Positions 10,831 through 19,407 of a DNA stretch of 64,000 bases are shown piece by piece. The notes below the pieces were generated by a model. It worked only from the letters and a program-made list of their open reading frames with translations, was not told where the DNA came from and ran no database searches. The DNA is from Armatimonadetes bacterium 55-13 (GTDB lineage: Bacteria; Armatimonadota; Fimbriimonadia; Fimbriimonadales; Fimbriimonadaceae), in assembly GCA_001898035.1 (NCBI GenBank), contig MKRX01000006.1:3439-67438 (forward strand), in the 5' to 3' direction. How positions within the stretch are numbered: position 1 is the first letter of the stretch; every line of letters begins with the position of its first letter. The translations under genes and the position numbers were made by a program.

Positions 10831-10836
10831 TAGAAT
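10831..10836 (+). promoter_or_regulatory. -10 element TAGAAT, leaderless-type promoter of the plus-strand GH2
   Basis: TAGAAT ends 6 bases before the GTG start at 10843, with no Shine-Dalgarno between. The short space between the divergent GH2 genes must also hold the minus-strand promoter; a reverse-strand TAGAAT is visible at about 10816-10821. Confidence 0.5.
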
Positions 10837-10842
10837 TCCTCT

Positions 10843-12627
10843 GTGCTTCTTGATCTGCTCTTAGCAATCGCCATCAATGGCAGCGCCGCCCCCGCCCCCC
10901 GCGAACGCATCTTGTTCGATGAAGGTTGGCGATTCCACTTGGGGAACGCCTCTGACCCTGCCAAGGACTTTGGCTACGGCACCGGCGCACTCTGGGCCAA
11001 AACCGGCTGGGGCCCCGGCGCCATCAACCCTGCGTTCGATGACTCCCGCTGGCGCGAGATGGATCTGCCCCACGACTGGGTGGTGGAAGAAGACTTCCTA
11101 GAAGGTGGCGATGGCGACCACATGAGCCACGGCTACAAACCAGTGAGTCGTATCTATCCAGAAACCAGCATCGGCTGGTACCGCAAGCGATTCACCCTTC
11201 CCAAAGAAGACGAAGGCAAGCGCATCAAGCTCGATTTCGACGGCGTCTTCCGAGACTCCCGCGTCTGGGTCAACGGCCACCCGGTCGCCCGATGCGAGAG
11301 CGGATACCAAGGATTCGGAGCGGATATCTCAGATCAGGTCAACTACGGCGGGGAGAACACCGTCGTTGTCCGGGCTGATGCCAGCCAATACGAGGGCTGG
11401 TTCTACGAAGGCGGCGGCATTTACCGGCACGTCTGGCTCTCCAAACTCTCCCCCGTCCACGTCCCCAAGTGGGGCACGTTCGTCACTAGCCAGGTCGGCA
11501 AAGATAGTGCGACCGTAACCGGTCAGACCGAAGTCGCCAATGAATCAGGCGCCAAGGCCAAGGTCGAGATCAAATGGACCGTCCTCGATCCCACTGGCAA
11601 GACGGTCGCCGAGTCTGGCCAATCCGCCACCCTCGATCCCTGGAAAACCAACACCTACTCACCCAAGTTCAAGGTCGCTCAACCCAAACTCTGGGATATC
11701 GAAACGCCCAACCTGTACACCCTCGTCACCCGTGTCGCCCAGGGCGGTCAGAACGTTGACGAATACAAGACCAAGTTCGGCATTCGCACCATCAAGTTCG
11801 ATAAGGACAAGGGCTTCTTCCTGAACGGCAAGCGCGTCCAAATCCAAGGCATGTGCTGCCACCAGGACCACGCCGGAGTCGGCGCGGCTCTGCCCGATCG
11901 TCTCCAATACTTCCGCATCGAACAGCTTAAGAAGATGGGCGTCAACGCCTATCGAACGTCTCACAACCCCCCAACCCCCGAACTCCTCAACGCCTGTGAC
12001 GAACTCGGGATGCTGGTCATGGACGAAACGCGAAACCTCGGTTCCGGTGAAGAAGTCCTCAGTCAACTCACCACCCTCATCCGTCGCGACCGCAACCATC
12101 CCAGCGTCTTCATCTGGTCCATCGGCAACGAAGAGCCGGAGCAAACCTCGCCACGTGGCAAGCGCGTCGCCGAGACGATGGTCCGCACCGCCCACGAACT
12201 CGATCCCACCCGTCTCGCCACCTGCGCCCAAAACTCGGGATCAGACGCCGGCCTCAGCACCATCGTCGATGTTCGCGGTTTCAACTACTTCAACATCTGC
12301 AACATCGACAACTATCGAAAGAACCATCCCGACCAATTCCTGATTGGGACGGAAGAGGCCTCCACCGTCTCGACTCGGGGCGAATACGTGGTGGATGCCG
12401 CCAAGGGCTATCTCTCCGCCTACGACAAACACAAACCCGGCTGGGGCGCCTTGGCCGAGGAATGGATGCAGTTCTACATGGCTCGCCCCTGGCTCTCCGG
12501 CGCGTTTGTCTGGACCGGCTTCGACTACCGTGGCGAACCCACCCCCTACCAGTGGCCCTGCATCAACTCCCATTTCGGCATCCTCGATACCTGCGGCTTC
12601 CCCAAAGATCTCTTCTACTACTACTAA
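10843..12627 (+). CDS. Glycoside hydrolase family 2 (beta-galactosidase-like), upstream part before an in-frame stop
   Basis: 594 residues from a GTG start with a signal peptide (MLLDLLLAIAINGSAA). GH2 jelly-roll (DLPHDWVVEEDF, GWYRKRFTLP), Ig-like domain (residues about 215-320) and a TIM barrel with acid/base Glu in WSIGNEEPE and nucleophile Glu in FLIGTEEAST, so both catalytic residues lie in this part. It ends DLFYYY-TAA. The frame then continues without shift as AWWTEKPVLHLLPHWNW, which is normal GH2 sequence; relatives read YYYQ-type sequence here, so the stop looks like a CAA-to-TAA change. The truncated product keeps the catalytic barrel nearly to its end but loses about 340 residues. 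Confidence 0.85.
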   Translation: MLLDLLLAIAINGSAAPAPRERILFDEGWRFHLGNASDPAKDFGYGTGALWAKTGWGPGAINPAFDDSRWREMDLPHDWVVEEDFLEGGDGDHMSHGYKPVSRIYPETSIGWYRKRFTLPKEDEGKRIKLDFDGVFRDSRVWVNGHPVARCESGYQGFGADISDQVNYGGENTVVVRADASQYEGWFYEGGGIYRHVWLSKLSPVHVPKWGTFVTSQVGKDSATVTGQTEVANESGAKAKVEIKWTVLDPTGKTVAESGQSATLDPWKTNTYSPKFKVAQPKLWDIETPNLYTLVTRVAQGGQNVDEYKTKFGIRTIKFDKDKGFFLNGKRVQIQGMCCHQDHAGVGAALPDRLQYFRIEQLKKMGVNAYRTSHNPPTPELLNACDELGMLVMDETRNLGSGEEVLSQLTTLIRRDRNHPSVFIWSIGNEEPEQTSPRGKRVAETMVRTAHELDPTRLATCAQNSGSDAGLSTIVDVRGFNYFNICNIDNYRKNHPDQFLIGTEEASTVSTRGEYVVDAAKGYLSAYDKHKPGWGALAEEWMQFYMARPWLSGAFVWTGFDYRGEPTPYQWPCINSHFGILDTCGFPKDLFYYY

Positions 12628-12648
12628 GCGTGGTGGACGGAGAAGCCG

Positions 12649-13659
12649 GTGCTCCACCTCCTCCCTCACTGGAACTGGAAGGGCAAGGAAGGTCAGAACA
12701 TCGACGTGTGGGCGTTCACGAACATGGATTCCGTCCAACTCTCGCTCAATGGAAAAGACCTCGGCACCAAGAAAGTGGCCAAGTACAGTCATGTCGAGTG
12801 GAGCGTTCCCTACACGGCCGGAACCCTTGAAGCGGTCGGTTTCAAAGACGGCAAGGAAGTCATGCGCTCCAAGGTCGAAACCACCGGCGAGCCCTCTCAA
12901 ATCGTTCTGGAACCCGACCGGTCCGCCATCACAGCCGATGGTCGAGACGTCTCCGTTTACACCGTCTCCGCCATCGATGCCCTGGGTCGCCGCGTCCCCA
13001 TCGCAAGTGACGACATCACGTTCGAAGTCTCTGGCCCCGGGCAGATCATCGGCGTCGGCAACGGTGACCCCAGCAGCCACGAGCGAGATAAGTTCGTCCC
13101 CTCGGTCGTCTCCGCCCCCATCGAGGGATGGAAGATGCTCCCCGTCGACACTATTCCTTCCTCACCCCAATCCATCAACGACCTCAACAAGCTCGGCGGT
13201 AAGGAAGTTGACATCACCGGTGACGGTGACGCCATGCGACGCCCCAACACCTCCGCCGTCTATTGGGCGGAATTCACCCTCACTGGGGAGCAACTGGCCG
13301 CTGGCATCAAGAACCTGAGCATCGGGCAAACCGATGATCATGGCTATATCTATCTAAACGGCCAAAAAGTCGGCCAGATCGACCAATGGGACCGCAGCCT
13401 GACCGTAGACGTGAAGAGCCAACTCAAAGTCGGAATGAATCAGGTGGTGGTCTACGTTCGAAACGATGCCAACGTGGGTGGACTCGGCCGCGGCGCATCG
13501 GTCTCTGGCGGCCTCGTCTGGCCCACCGTCCACCGCCGCCTCTTCAACGGCCTCGCCCAAGTCATCGTTCAATCCGGCAAGACCCCGGGAACCATCACCC
13601 TTAAAGCCACTGCTCCCGGCCTCAAAATGGCGACTTCGAAGATCCAAGCAAAGAACTAG
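12649..13659 (+). pseudogene. Glycoside hydrolase family 2, C-terminal part downstream of the in-frame stop
   Basis: Same frame as the upstream part; sequence homologous to GH2 resumes directly after the TAA at 12625, and 12649 is only the first GTG codon after it. The 336 residues hold the C-terminal beta-sandwich domains: DUF4982-like (DVWAFTNMDSVQLSLNGKDLG), an Ig-like part (VEPDRS-type, PIASDDITFEVSGPG) and an internal jelly-roll fragment (GYIYLNGQKVGQIDQWDRSL). It has no export signal, so alone it would be a cytoplasmic, non-catalytic fragment. Together the two parts make one open frame of 938 codons apart from the single stop. The final TAG shares the CTAG tetramer with the converging FGE-like gene. 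Confidence 0.8.
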
Positions 13660-14792
13660 CCGCCAATAACGCACCGGAAGCCGATATGGCTCGATCCGGT
13701 ATCCGGTGCGCCTTTCCCACGCCCCCCGGGCATGTAGCGCGAGCAAAACTGGTCGGTGCAAAGGAATGAGCCACCCCGCTGCACGCGCTTCATCACTCCG
13801 GGCTCCTCGGGATCAAAGCTGTCCTTCGGACCTTGGGGGTTCTTCGCGGGGCTGTTCTTGTAGTAGTCGTTCCGATACCAGTCCGAGCACCAGTTCCAAA
13901 CGTTCCCCGCCATATCGTATAGCCCGAAGCCGTTCGGAGGAAACGCATCGACTGGCGACGTGCGCTCGTAACCGTCATCCTTCGTGTTCTTGTCTGGAAA
14001 GTGCCCCTGAAAGGTGTTCGCCATCAGCTTCCCATCCTCACAAAACGTATCGCCCCACACAAATGGCTTTTGAGTCGCTCCGCCCCTCGCGGCGAATTCA
14101 AATTCCGCTTCCGTCGGCAGCCGCTTGCCCGCCCACTTGGCATAAGCCACCGCATCGTCCCACGCCACTTGGACCACGGGGTGGTTTTCCCGCCCCTTCA
14201 GATCGCTGCCCGGTCCCTCCGGGTTTTTCCAGTTTGCCCCCGGCACATAACGCCACCAGTTTCCGGCATCATTTAAGGGGACTTCTTGAGTCGGTGGAGT
14301 AAACACGATCGCCCCCGGCACCAACATCGACTTGTCCACGCCCGGAAAGTCCCTGGGATTCAACGGACGCTCGGCAACCGTGACGTAGTGCGTCGCCTTC
14401 ACAAACTTCGCAAATTCGGCATTCGTCACCGCGTGTGCGTCCATGTAGTAGCCGGATAATTCCACCGTGTGAATGGGTCGAGCATCCCCAAAGGGGCCGT
14501 AGTCGGTCCCCATGCTAAACTTGCCCCCCGGAATCCAGACCATGCCTTCGGGAGCTTTACGGGGTGGGGGAATTTTCGCGACGACCGTCTCAATCACCTT
14601 TCCCGAGTCCTCAACGTGAGATGTCGCGGGATCAGGAAATCGCCCATCTCCCTGCTCAGGGGCTGTACAGCAGGAAGGCAGTAAAACGGTCGTCACGGTG
14701 GGTGCGGGCGTCTCCACCGGTTCGGAGGCCGGGCGGCAACCTCCAAGAGCGACCAGCATCGCCAAAACGCAAAACGAGCGAGCGGAAACCAT
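13656..14792 (-). CDS. Formylglycine-generating enzyme (SUMF1/FGE)-like lipoprotein
   Basis: 378 residues from the ATG at 14792, which gives a clean lipoprotein signal (SFCVLAMLVALGGC) and lies 7 bases after the upstream kinase stop. The catalytic domain runs from about residue 75: MVWIPGGKFSMGTD, AYAKWAGKRLPTEAEFEFAA, GNVWNWCSDWY and VQRGGSFLCTDQFCSRY near the C-terminus. The last motif keeps the Cys-x4-Cys pair used by genuine FGE to oxidise a sulfatase cysteine to formylglycine; most bacterial SUMF1-fold proteins lack it. No sulfatase is encoded in this window. It probably acts outside the cytoplasmic membrane. Likely cotranscribed with the kinase. Confidence 0.85.
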   Translation of the reverse strand: MVSARSFCVLAMLVALGGCRPASEPVETPAPTVTTVLLPSCCTAPEQGDGRFPDPATSHVEDSGKVIETVVAKIPPPRKAPEGMVWIPGGKFSMGTDYGPFGDARPIHTVELSGYYMDAHAVTNAEFAKFVKATHYVTVAERPLNPRDFPGVDKSMLVPGAIVFTPPTQEVPLNDAGNWWRYVPGANWKNPEGPGSDLKGRENHPVVQVAWDDAVAYAKWAGKRLPTEAEFEFAARGGATQKPFVWGDTFCEDGKLMANTFQGHFPDKNTKDDGYERTSPVDAFPPNGFGLYDMAGNVWNWCSDWYRNDYYKNSPAKNPQGPKDSFDPEEPGVMKRVQRGGSFLCTDQFCSRYMPGGRGKGAPDTGSSHIGFRCVIGG

Positions 14793-14799
14793 GAGTCGG

Positions 14800-17700
14800 C
14801 TACGGTTGAGTAGTGAGTTCTTCGCACACATAGCGATGAACGATCTCGCAAATCTCTTCAACCGTATTTGCCTTGTACATTACCTGCTTGATCCCTATCG
14901 CTTCGGCATCCTGAACCAGCTTGTCGGTGACGTATCCGGACGTGAGGATCACGGCGGCGTCCGCGTTAACCTCCAAAGCTTTCCGTGCAAAATCAAGTCC
15001 AGACATTCTCGGCATGCTGTAGTCCGTCACCACCAAGTCGATTCTGCTCGCCTGCTGCCGGTAGAATTCCAGAGCCTCTTCCGGGCGCGTGAAACCACTC
15101 ATGACGTATCCCATTCGCGTGAGCATCTTGTTCACCACCAAGACCAGAGCCTCTTCATCGTCGACGTAAAGAATGTGCTGACCGCCCCCCAATGGCACGT
15201 TGGCAACCTCGTCAGGCGCGGAGTCCAAGGGCAACTCCGTTGCGGCAAAATAAAGCTTGAATCGGGTGCCCAGTCCCGGTTCGCTCTCGACGAGAACGGC
15301 TCCTCCGTGACTCTTGATGATGCTATGAACCACTGAGAGTCCCAACCCCGTACCTTCACCGGGCGACTTGGTTGTGAAGAAGGGATCAAAGATTCGCGCC
15401 AGGGTTTGCGAGTTCATGCTTTTTCCAGTGTCCGAAACCGTGATCATAGCGTAGATCCCCGGCTCGATTTTTCCCAGACGCGCCGTGATCGGAAGCCTCA
15501 CTTCGGTGCGTTCCAAGTCGATTCTCACTTCGCCTGCTGCGCCTTCCAGCGCCTGCCAAGCATTGGTCGCCAGGTTGAGGAGTACTTGCTGGACTTGACT
15601 CGAATCTGCCAAGACGTTTGGAGCATCGGGATCAATCAAGGAATTCAATTCAGTACCTGCCGGCACGGCCGCCCGCATCAACCTTACGGTCTCGCCAACG
15701 ATGGGCCCAAGCTGGATAACCTTCCGGTCCTGTTGGGCTCGTTGGCGGCTAAAGGTTAAGATTTGTTGAACGAGGTCCCGCCCTCGATGGCTTGCTTTCC
15801 GAATCTCCTGCAAACTTTCTTGAGCCGGATGCCCCGGTCCAATGTCTTCACCGGCAAGCTCAATATTGCCGAGAATGGCCCCCAAAATGTTGTTGAAATC
15901 GTGAGCAATCCCGCCCGCCAGCGTACCCATCGCCTCCATCTTTTGGGACTGAAGAAGCTGTGCCTGGAGTTGAGTACGCTCGGTGATATCCTCACCAATG
16001 CTGGTCACTCCTGTGACTTCTCCTTCCGCATCTCGAATCGCCACGTTGTTCCAAGCGATCAGCCGTCGCTCTCCCGTTCGGGTGACGATCTCGTTCTCGT
16101 AGTGCGCCATGAAGTTCGTCGAGTGAATTGCCGCTTCAAATATCTTTCGCACGCTCGGCCGAACGTCCTCTGGCAAGAACACCTCGAACCAATCGCTACC
16201 CAGGACTTCCTCCCGCTTCCAGCCTGTCAGATCAAGCAAGAATTGATTGGCAAGCGTGATGCGCGCCTCACGATCGAGCATGACCCCCACCAGGGTCATG
16301 GTCTCCACCGCCATTCGGAATCGTCGTTCGGACTGTTCGAGCGCGATCTCAGCCTCTTTCCGCTCCGTAATGTCGACGATGCTTCCCCGCACGTAAACGC
16401 CAGACGGCCCCGGCATCCGCTGAAGACGAATCTCGCAAGGAAACTCTCGGCCGTCCCCATCTATGTGAACCCACTCAAAGGTGGGCATCTCTCCCTCCGC
16501 CGCCGACTTGATGTACTCGAAGGCCTTCTCGCGAGACTCTCGTCCGCATGGCTGGCGAGGAGGGCTTAGATCCACTGGACTACAGTGCTTGAGTTCTTCG
16601 GAAGAGAGCTTGAACAATCGCTCCGCCTGTGGGTTGTGATCCACCACCTGTCCGGTGTCGAAATCGATCACAAAGATCGCCTCCGGCGCCGAGTCGATCA
16701 GGTTTCGGTATCGGAGTTCACTCAAACGCAAAACCTCGTCCGCCTTCTTCCGCGCGGTCACATCACGCAAAAATGCGTTAAAGAGAACATCGTCGCCATC
16801 CCGGGTGGGAGTGATCGCAATTTCCACGGGAAACTCCGTTCCGTCGGATCGCATTGCCGTCAGTTCGATTCGCTGTCCCAAGATCGTCGATCTTCCCGTC
16901 ACGAGGTATCGGGCAAGGCCCCTTCGGTGAGATTCACGTAAGCTGGGAGGAACGATTACTTCCGCCAAATTTTCACCCAGAACCTCTTCTCTTGAATAGC
17001 CGAAGATGGCTTCTGCAACCGCGTTCCATTCGATGATGCGCCCCTCTGAATTGATCGCAATGACTGCGTCCAATGCCGTCTCAATCAAAGATCGGAGGCG
17101 CTCTTCATTCTTCTTGACCACCTCACTGGCGCGTCGTCGTTCGATCTCACCGGAGGCGCGTGTCGCGAAGATTTGCAGAGTTGACTGGATAAGTGTCGGA
17201 TCCTCGATCGGATGCCGGTACATCAGGACAAGTAGCCCCAATGGCCCTCCATCCGCATCGAGCAGCGGTGTCCCAATATAACCCTCGATCCCCAAAACGG
17301 AGAGCATCGGCGCATGGGGAAACGTGGACGAAACTTCCGCTGGAAAGATACATGGCTCTTTCCCCACGACTCCTGAGCAAGGCGTGCCTTCTAAGTGATA
17401 GCCCGTGCCAATCGCCTCGCCTCGATCCGAATGTGAAGCTACGATCTGCACATAGTCGGGCTCGATTGGATCCAATTCCCCAACGAAAGCAAAATCCGCA
17501 TGGAGTGTGGTGACCAAGTGTTCGGTCAAGGATCGGAAGAAGTCTTCGCCTGTCGACGCCGAAACTCCCTGAGCAATTTGAAGCACTGCCTCTTCCGTCC
17601 GCTTCCGCTCGGTGAGGTCGGTATTCGTGCCCGACATGCGAATCGCTTGCCCTGAAGAGTCCCTCAAGATGTAACCGCGAGACAGGATTGGCACATAGTG

Positions 17701-19266
17701 GCCATCAGCATGGAGCAACCGAAACTCAACTTCAAACCCGTCCCGTCCCTTGTCGATTGCTCCCGAGTACGTTTCAACGACGCGCTCCACATCGTCGGGA
17801 TGGGCTCGTCTCTGCCACAGCAAGGGATCTTCGCTGGCGTCGGCGGGATCGTATCCTAACATCGAATACCAACGAGGGGCGTAGTAAAGCCGAGACTCGA
17901 TCAGATCCCAATCCCAAGCGGCGTCTCGTGAACCCCTCAGGACCAACGCGAGGCGTTCTTCCGATAGGCGGAGTTCTTCTTCCACCTGTTTTCGCTTCGT
18001 GATGTCCCTCGCCACGCCGATAACCGTTCTGACCCGCCCGCCTTCGTTCGTCTCTGGCAGTAGTTTGCTTTCAATCACCCGAAAAGGACTCTGCCCCCGA
18101 AATTCGAACTCGATGACCTGCTTGGTTTCCGCGGCTTCCCGAATATTGTCGAGCCAAATCTTGCAGATCGAGGGGGGAATCCCCATCTCTTCATGGGTGT
18201 GACCTAAAACCTGTTCTGCTGGAAGCCCGGTTGCCGAGATCAGGGCGGGATTTGCGTACAGGTGGCGTCCATCCAAGTCGTATCTGGCGATGTAGTCAGG
18301 ACTCGATTCGGTCAAAGCTCGAAACTGCTCTTCGCTTTTGCGGAGAGCCTCCGCCCCCATCTTCAACCCCTGACGCGCTTCTTCCAGTCGTTCGGACGCG
18401 ATGCCTCTAGCTCTTTGGATGGAGGTGATCAACCACCCCAGCCCCGCAACGAGGACAATGTAGACCCAAGTTTGAATCAGGGCCTCTTGTTCGCTGTTGG
18501 CCCGGAAGGGACCAGAACTCATCGAAGTGCCTAGGGCCGCAAAGATGGAGACGACCAGCACCCCCAGCGTCGTCCCCGCCCATCCGAGTCTAAGTGATGA
18601 CCAAACCACCAAGAAAAGGGGAACAAACGACATCGGAAGCGCTTCTGCTCCGAGACCGGCTTGGCTCAGGAAGACGCTCGCTGAAACCGCGGTGATCAAC
18701 ATCAGCCAAAGCCCGAACTCACGGCCATTGTCGAGCGCTTCCTTCAATGCGGAACGAGTCATCGTCAAGCACGCGGGCGCCGCCACAACCAAACCGATCA
18801 TATCGCCCGCCCACCAACTTAAAAGCCCTGTTTGATATGTTTCTGGCTGGAGCGCTCCACTCAATGTCAACGCAAGGGTTCCATTCAGTGCGGATACCGC
18901 TGAACCAACCCCTCCCGCCATAGTGAGGAGCGCAATATCGTGCCCTTTCCTGAATTCCCGATTAAACGAAAAGCGCTCAAGAAGCCAAGAACCAATCAAA
19001 GCTCCCACCGCGTTTCCCGTCGCGATGCCTAGGGACACCCAGAGTGTGGGACCATGTGGATAGTTGACCAGAAACCCGCCGATGAAGACTCCGGGCCAAA
19101 CCCGGCGTCCCCAAACAACCAGTGCCGCAATAGCAATTCCGGCGGGGAACCAGATCAGCGCAATGCTGGCCCCGTAATAGGGCATCTCAAGCGCCCAACG
19201 ACCGGCGGCCCAATAGACCAAGGCGAGCACAGCCATCCGCACCCAAACGACGATGGAAGATCTCAT
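14800..19266 (-). CDS. MASE1 hybrid sensor histidine kinase with five PAS domains, GAF and receiver
   Basis: 1488 residues from the ATG at 19266; a GTG at 19296 overlaps a -10-like TATAGT and is less likely. Order: membrane-embedded MASE1 sensor (about 10-290), PAS at about 315 and 435, GAF at about 570 (FFRSLTEHLVTTLHADFAFVG), PAS at about 725, 850 and 970, then HisKA with phosphoacceptor His in GGIAHDFNNILG, HATPase (QVLLNLATNAWQAL, GTGLGLSVVHSI) and a C-terminal receiver (ILYVDDEEA, phosphoacceptor Asp in VVTDYSMPRMSG). It should integrate several cytoplasmic cues and autophosphorylate. There is no DNA-binding regulator beside it; a partner must lie elsewhere. Confidence 0.93.
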   Translation of the reverse strand: MRSSIVVWVRMAVLALVYWAAGRWALEMPYYGASIALIWFPAGIAIAALVVWGRRVWPGVFIGGFLVNYPHGPTLWVSLGIATGNAVGALIGSWLLERFSFNREFRKGHDIALLTMAGGVGSAVSALNGTLALTLSGALQPETYQTGLLSWWAGDMIGLVVAAPACLTMTRSALKEALDNGREFGLWLMLITAVSASVFLSQAGLGAEALPMSFVPLFLVVWSSLRLGWAGTTLGVLVVSIFAALGTSMSSGPFRANSEQEALIQTWVYIVLVAGLGWLITSIQRARGIASERLEEARQGLKMGAEALRKSEEQFRALTESSPDYIARYDLDGRHLYANPALISATGLPAEQVLGHTHEEMGIPPSICKIWLDNIREAAETKQVIEFEFRGQSPFRVIESKLLPETNEGGRVRTVIGVARDITKRKQVEEELRLSEERLALVLRGSRDAAWDWDLIESRLYYAPRWYSMLGYDPADASEDPLLWQRRAHPDDVERVVETYSGAIDKGRDGFEVEFRLLHADGHYVPILSRGYILRDSSGQAIRMSGTNTDLTERKRTEEAVLQIAQGVSASTGEDFFRSLTEHLVTTLHADFAFVGELDPIEPDYVQIVASHSDRGEAIGTGYHLEGTPCSGVVGKEPCIFPAEVSSTFPHAPMLSVLGIEGYIGTPLLDADGGPLGLLVLMYRHPIEDPTLIQSTLQIFATRASGEIERRRASEVVKKNEERLRSLIETALDAVIAINSEGRIIEWNAVAEAIFGYSREEVLGENLAEVIVPPSLRESHRRGLARYLVTGRSTILGQRIELTAMRSDGTEFPVEIAITPTRDGDDVLFNAFLRDVTARKKADEVLRLSELRYRNLIDSAPEAIFVIDFDTGQVVDHNPQAERLFKLSSEELKHCSPVDLSPPRQPCGRESREKAFEYIKSAAEGEMPTFEWVHIDGDGREFPCEIRLQRMPGPSGVYVRGSIVDITERKEAEIALEQSERRFRMAVETMTLVGVMLDREARITLANQFLLDLTGWKREEVLGSDWFEVFLPEDVRPSVRKIFEAAIHSTNFMAHYENEIVTRTGERRLIAWNNVAIRDAEGEVTGVTSIGEDITERTQLQAQLLQSQKMEAMGTLAGGIAHDFNNILGAILGNIELAGEDIGPGHPAQESLQEIRKASHRGRDLVQQILTFSRQRAQQDRKVIQLGPIVGETVRLMRAAVPAGTELNSLIDPDAPNVLADSSQVQQVLLNLATNAWQALEGAAGEVRIDLERTEVRLPITARLGKIEPGIYAMITVSDTGKSMNSQTLARIFDPFFTTKSPGEGTGLGLSVVHSIIKSHGGAVLVESEPGLGTRFKLYFAATELPLDSAPDEVANVPLGGGQHILYVDDEEALVLVVNKMLTRMGYVMSGFTRPEEALEFYRQQASRIDLVVTDYSMPRMSGLDFARKALEVNADAAVILTSGYVTDKLVQDAEAIGIKQVMYKANTVEEICEIVHRYVCEELTTQP

Positions 19267-19407
19267 CGCAACATAAAGACCGCCAACTGAACCCACTATA
19301 CGTCAGATCGAGGGGACTGATCGATGAGGATATTGCGCTCTCTGGGACATGTTGACGCCATGTCGCCACGAGTGCCAATCCGGTTTGACTAAAACGCTTA
19401 AACGATT

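Noticed and set aside
12625-12627. TAA decoded as an amino acid (recoding or alternative code)
   Set aside because: TAA ends many other genes in the window normally and the stop is followed by G, with no readthrough-type context.
19296-19296. GTG start of the hybrid kinase
   Set aside because: It lies inside the -10-like TATAGT, so it would not be on the transcript; the ATG at 19266 is preferred.
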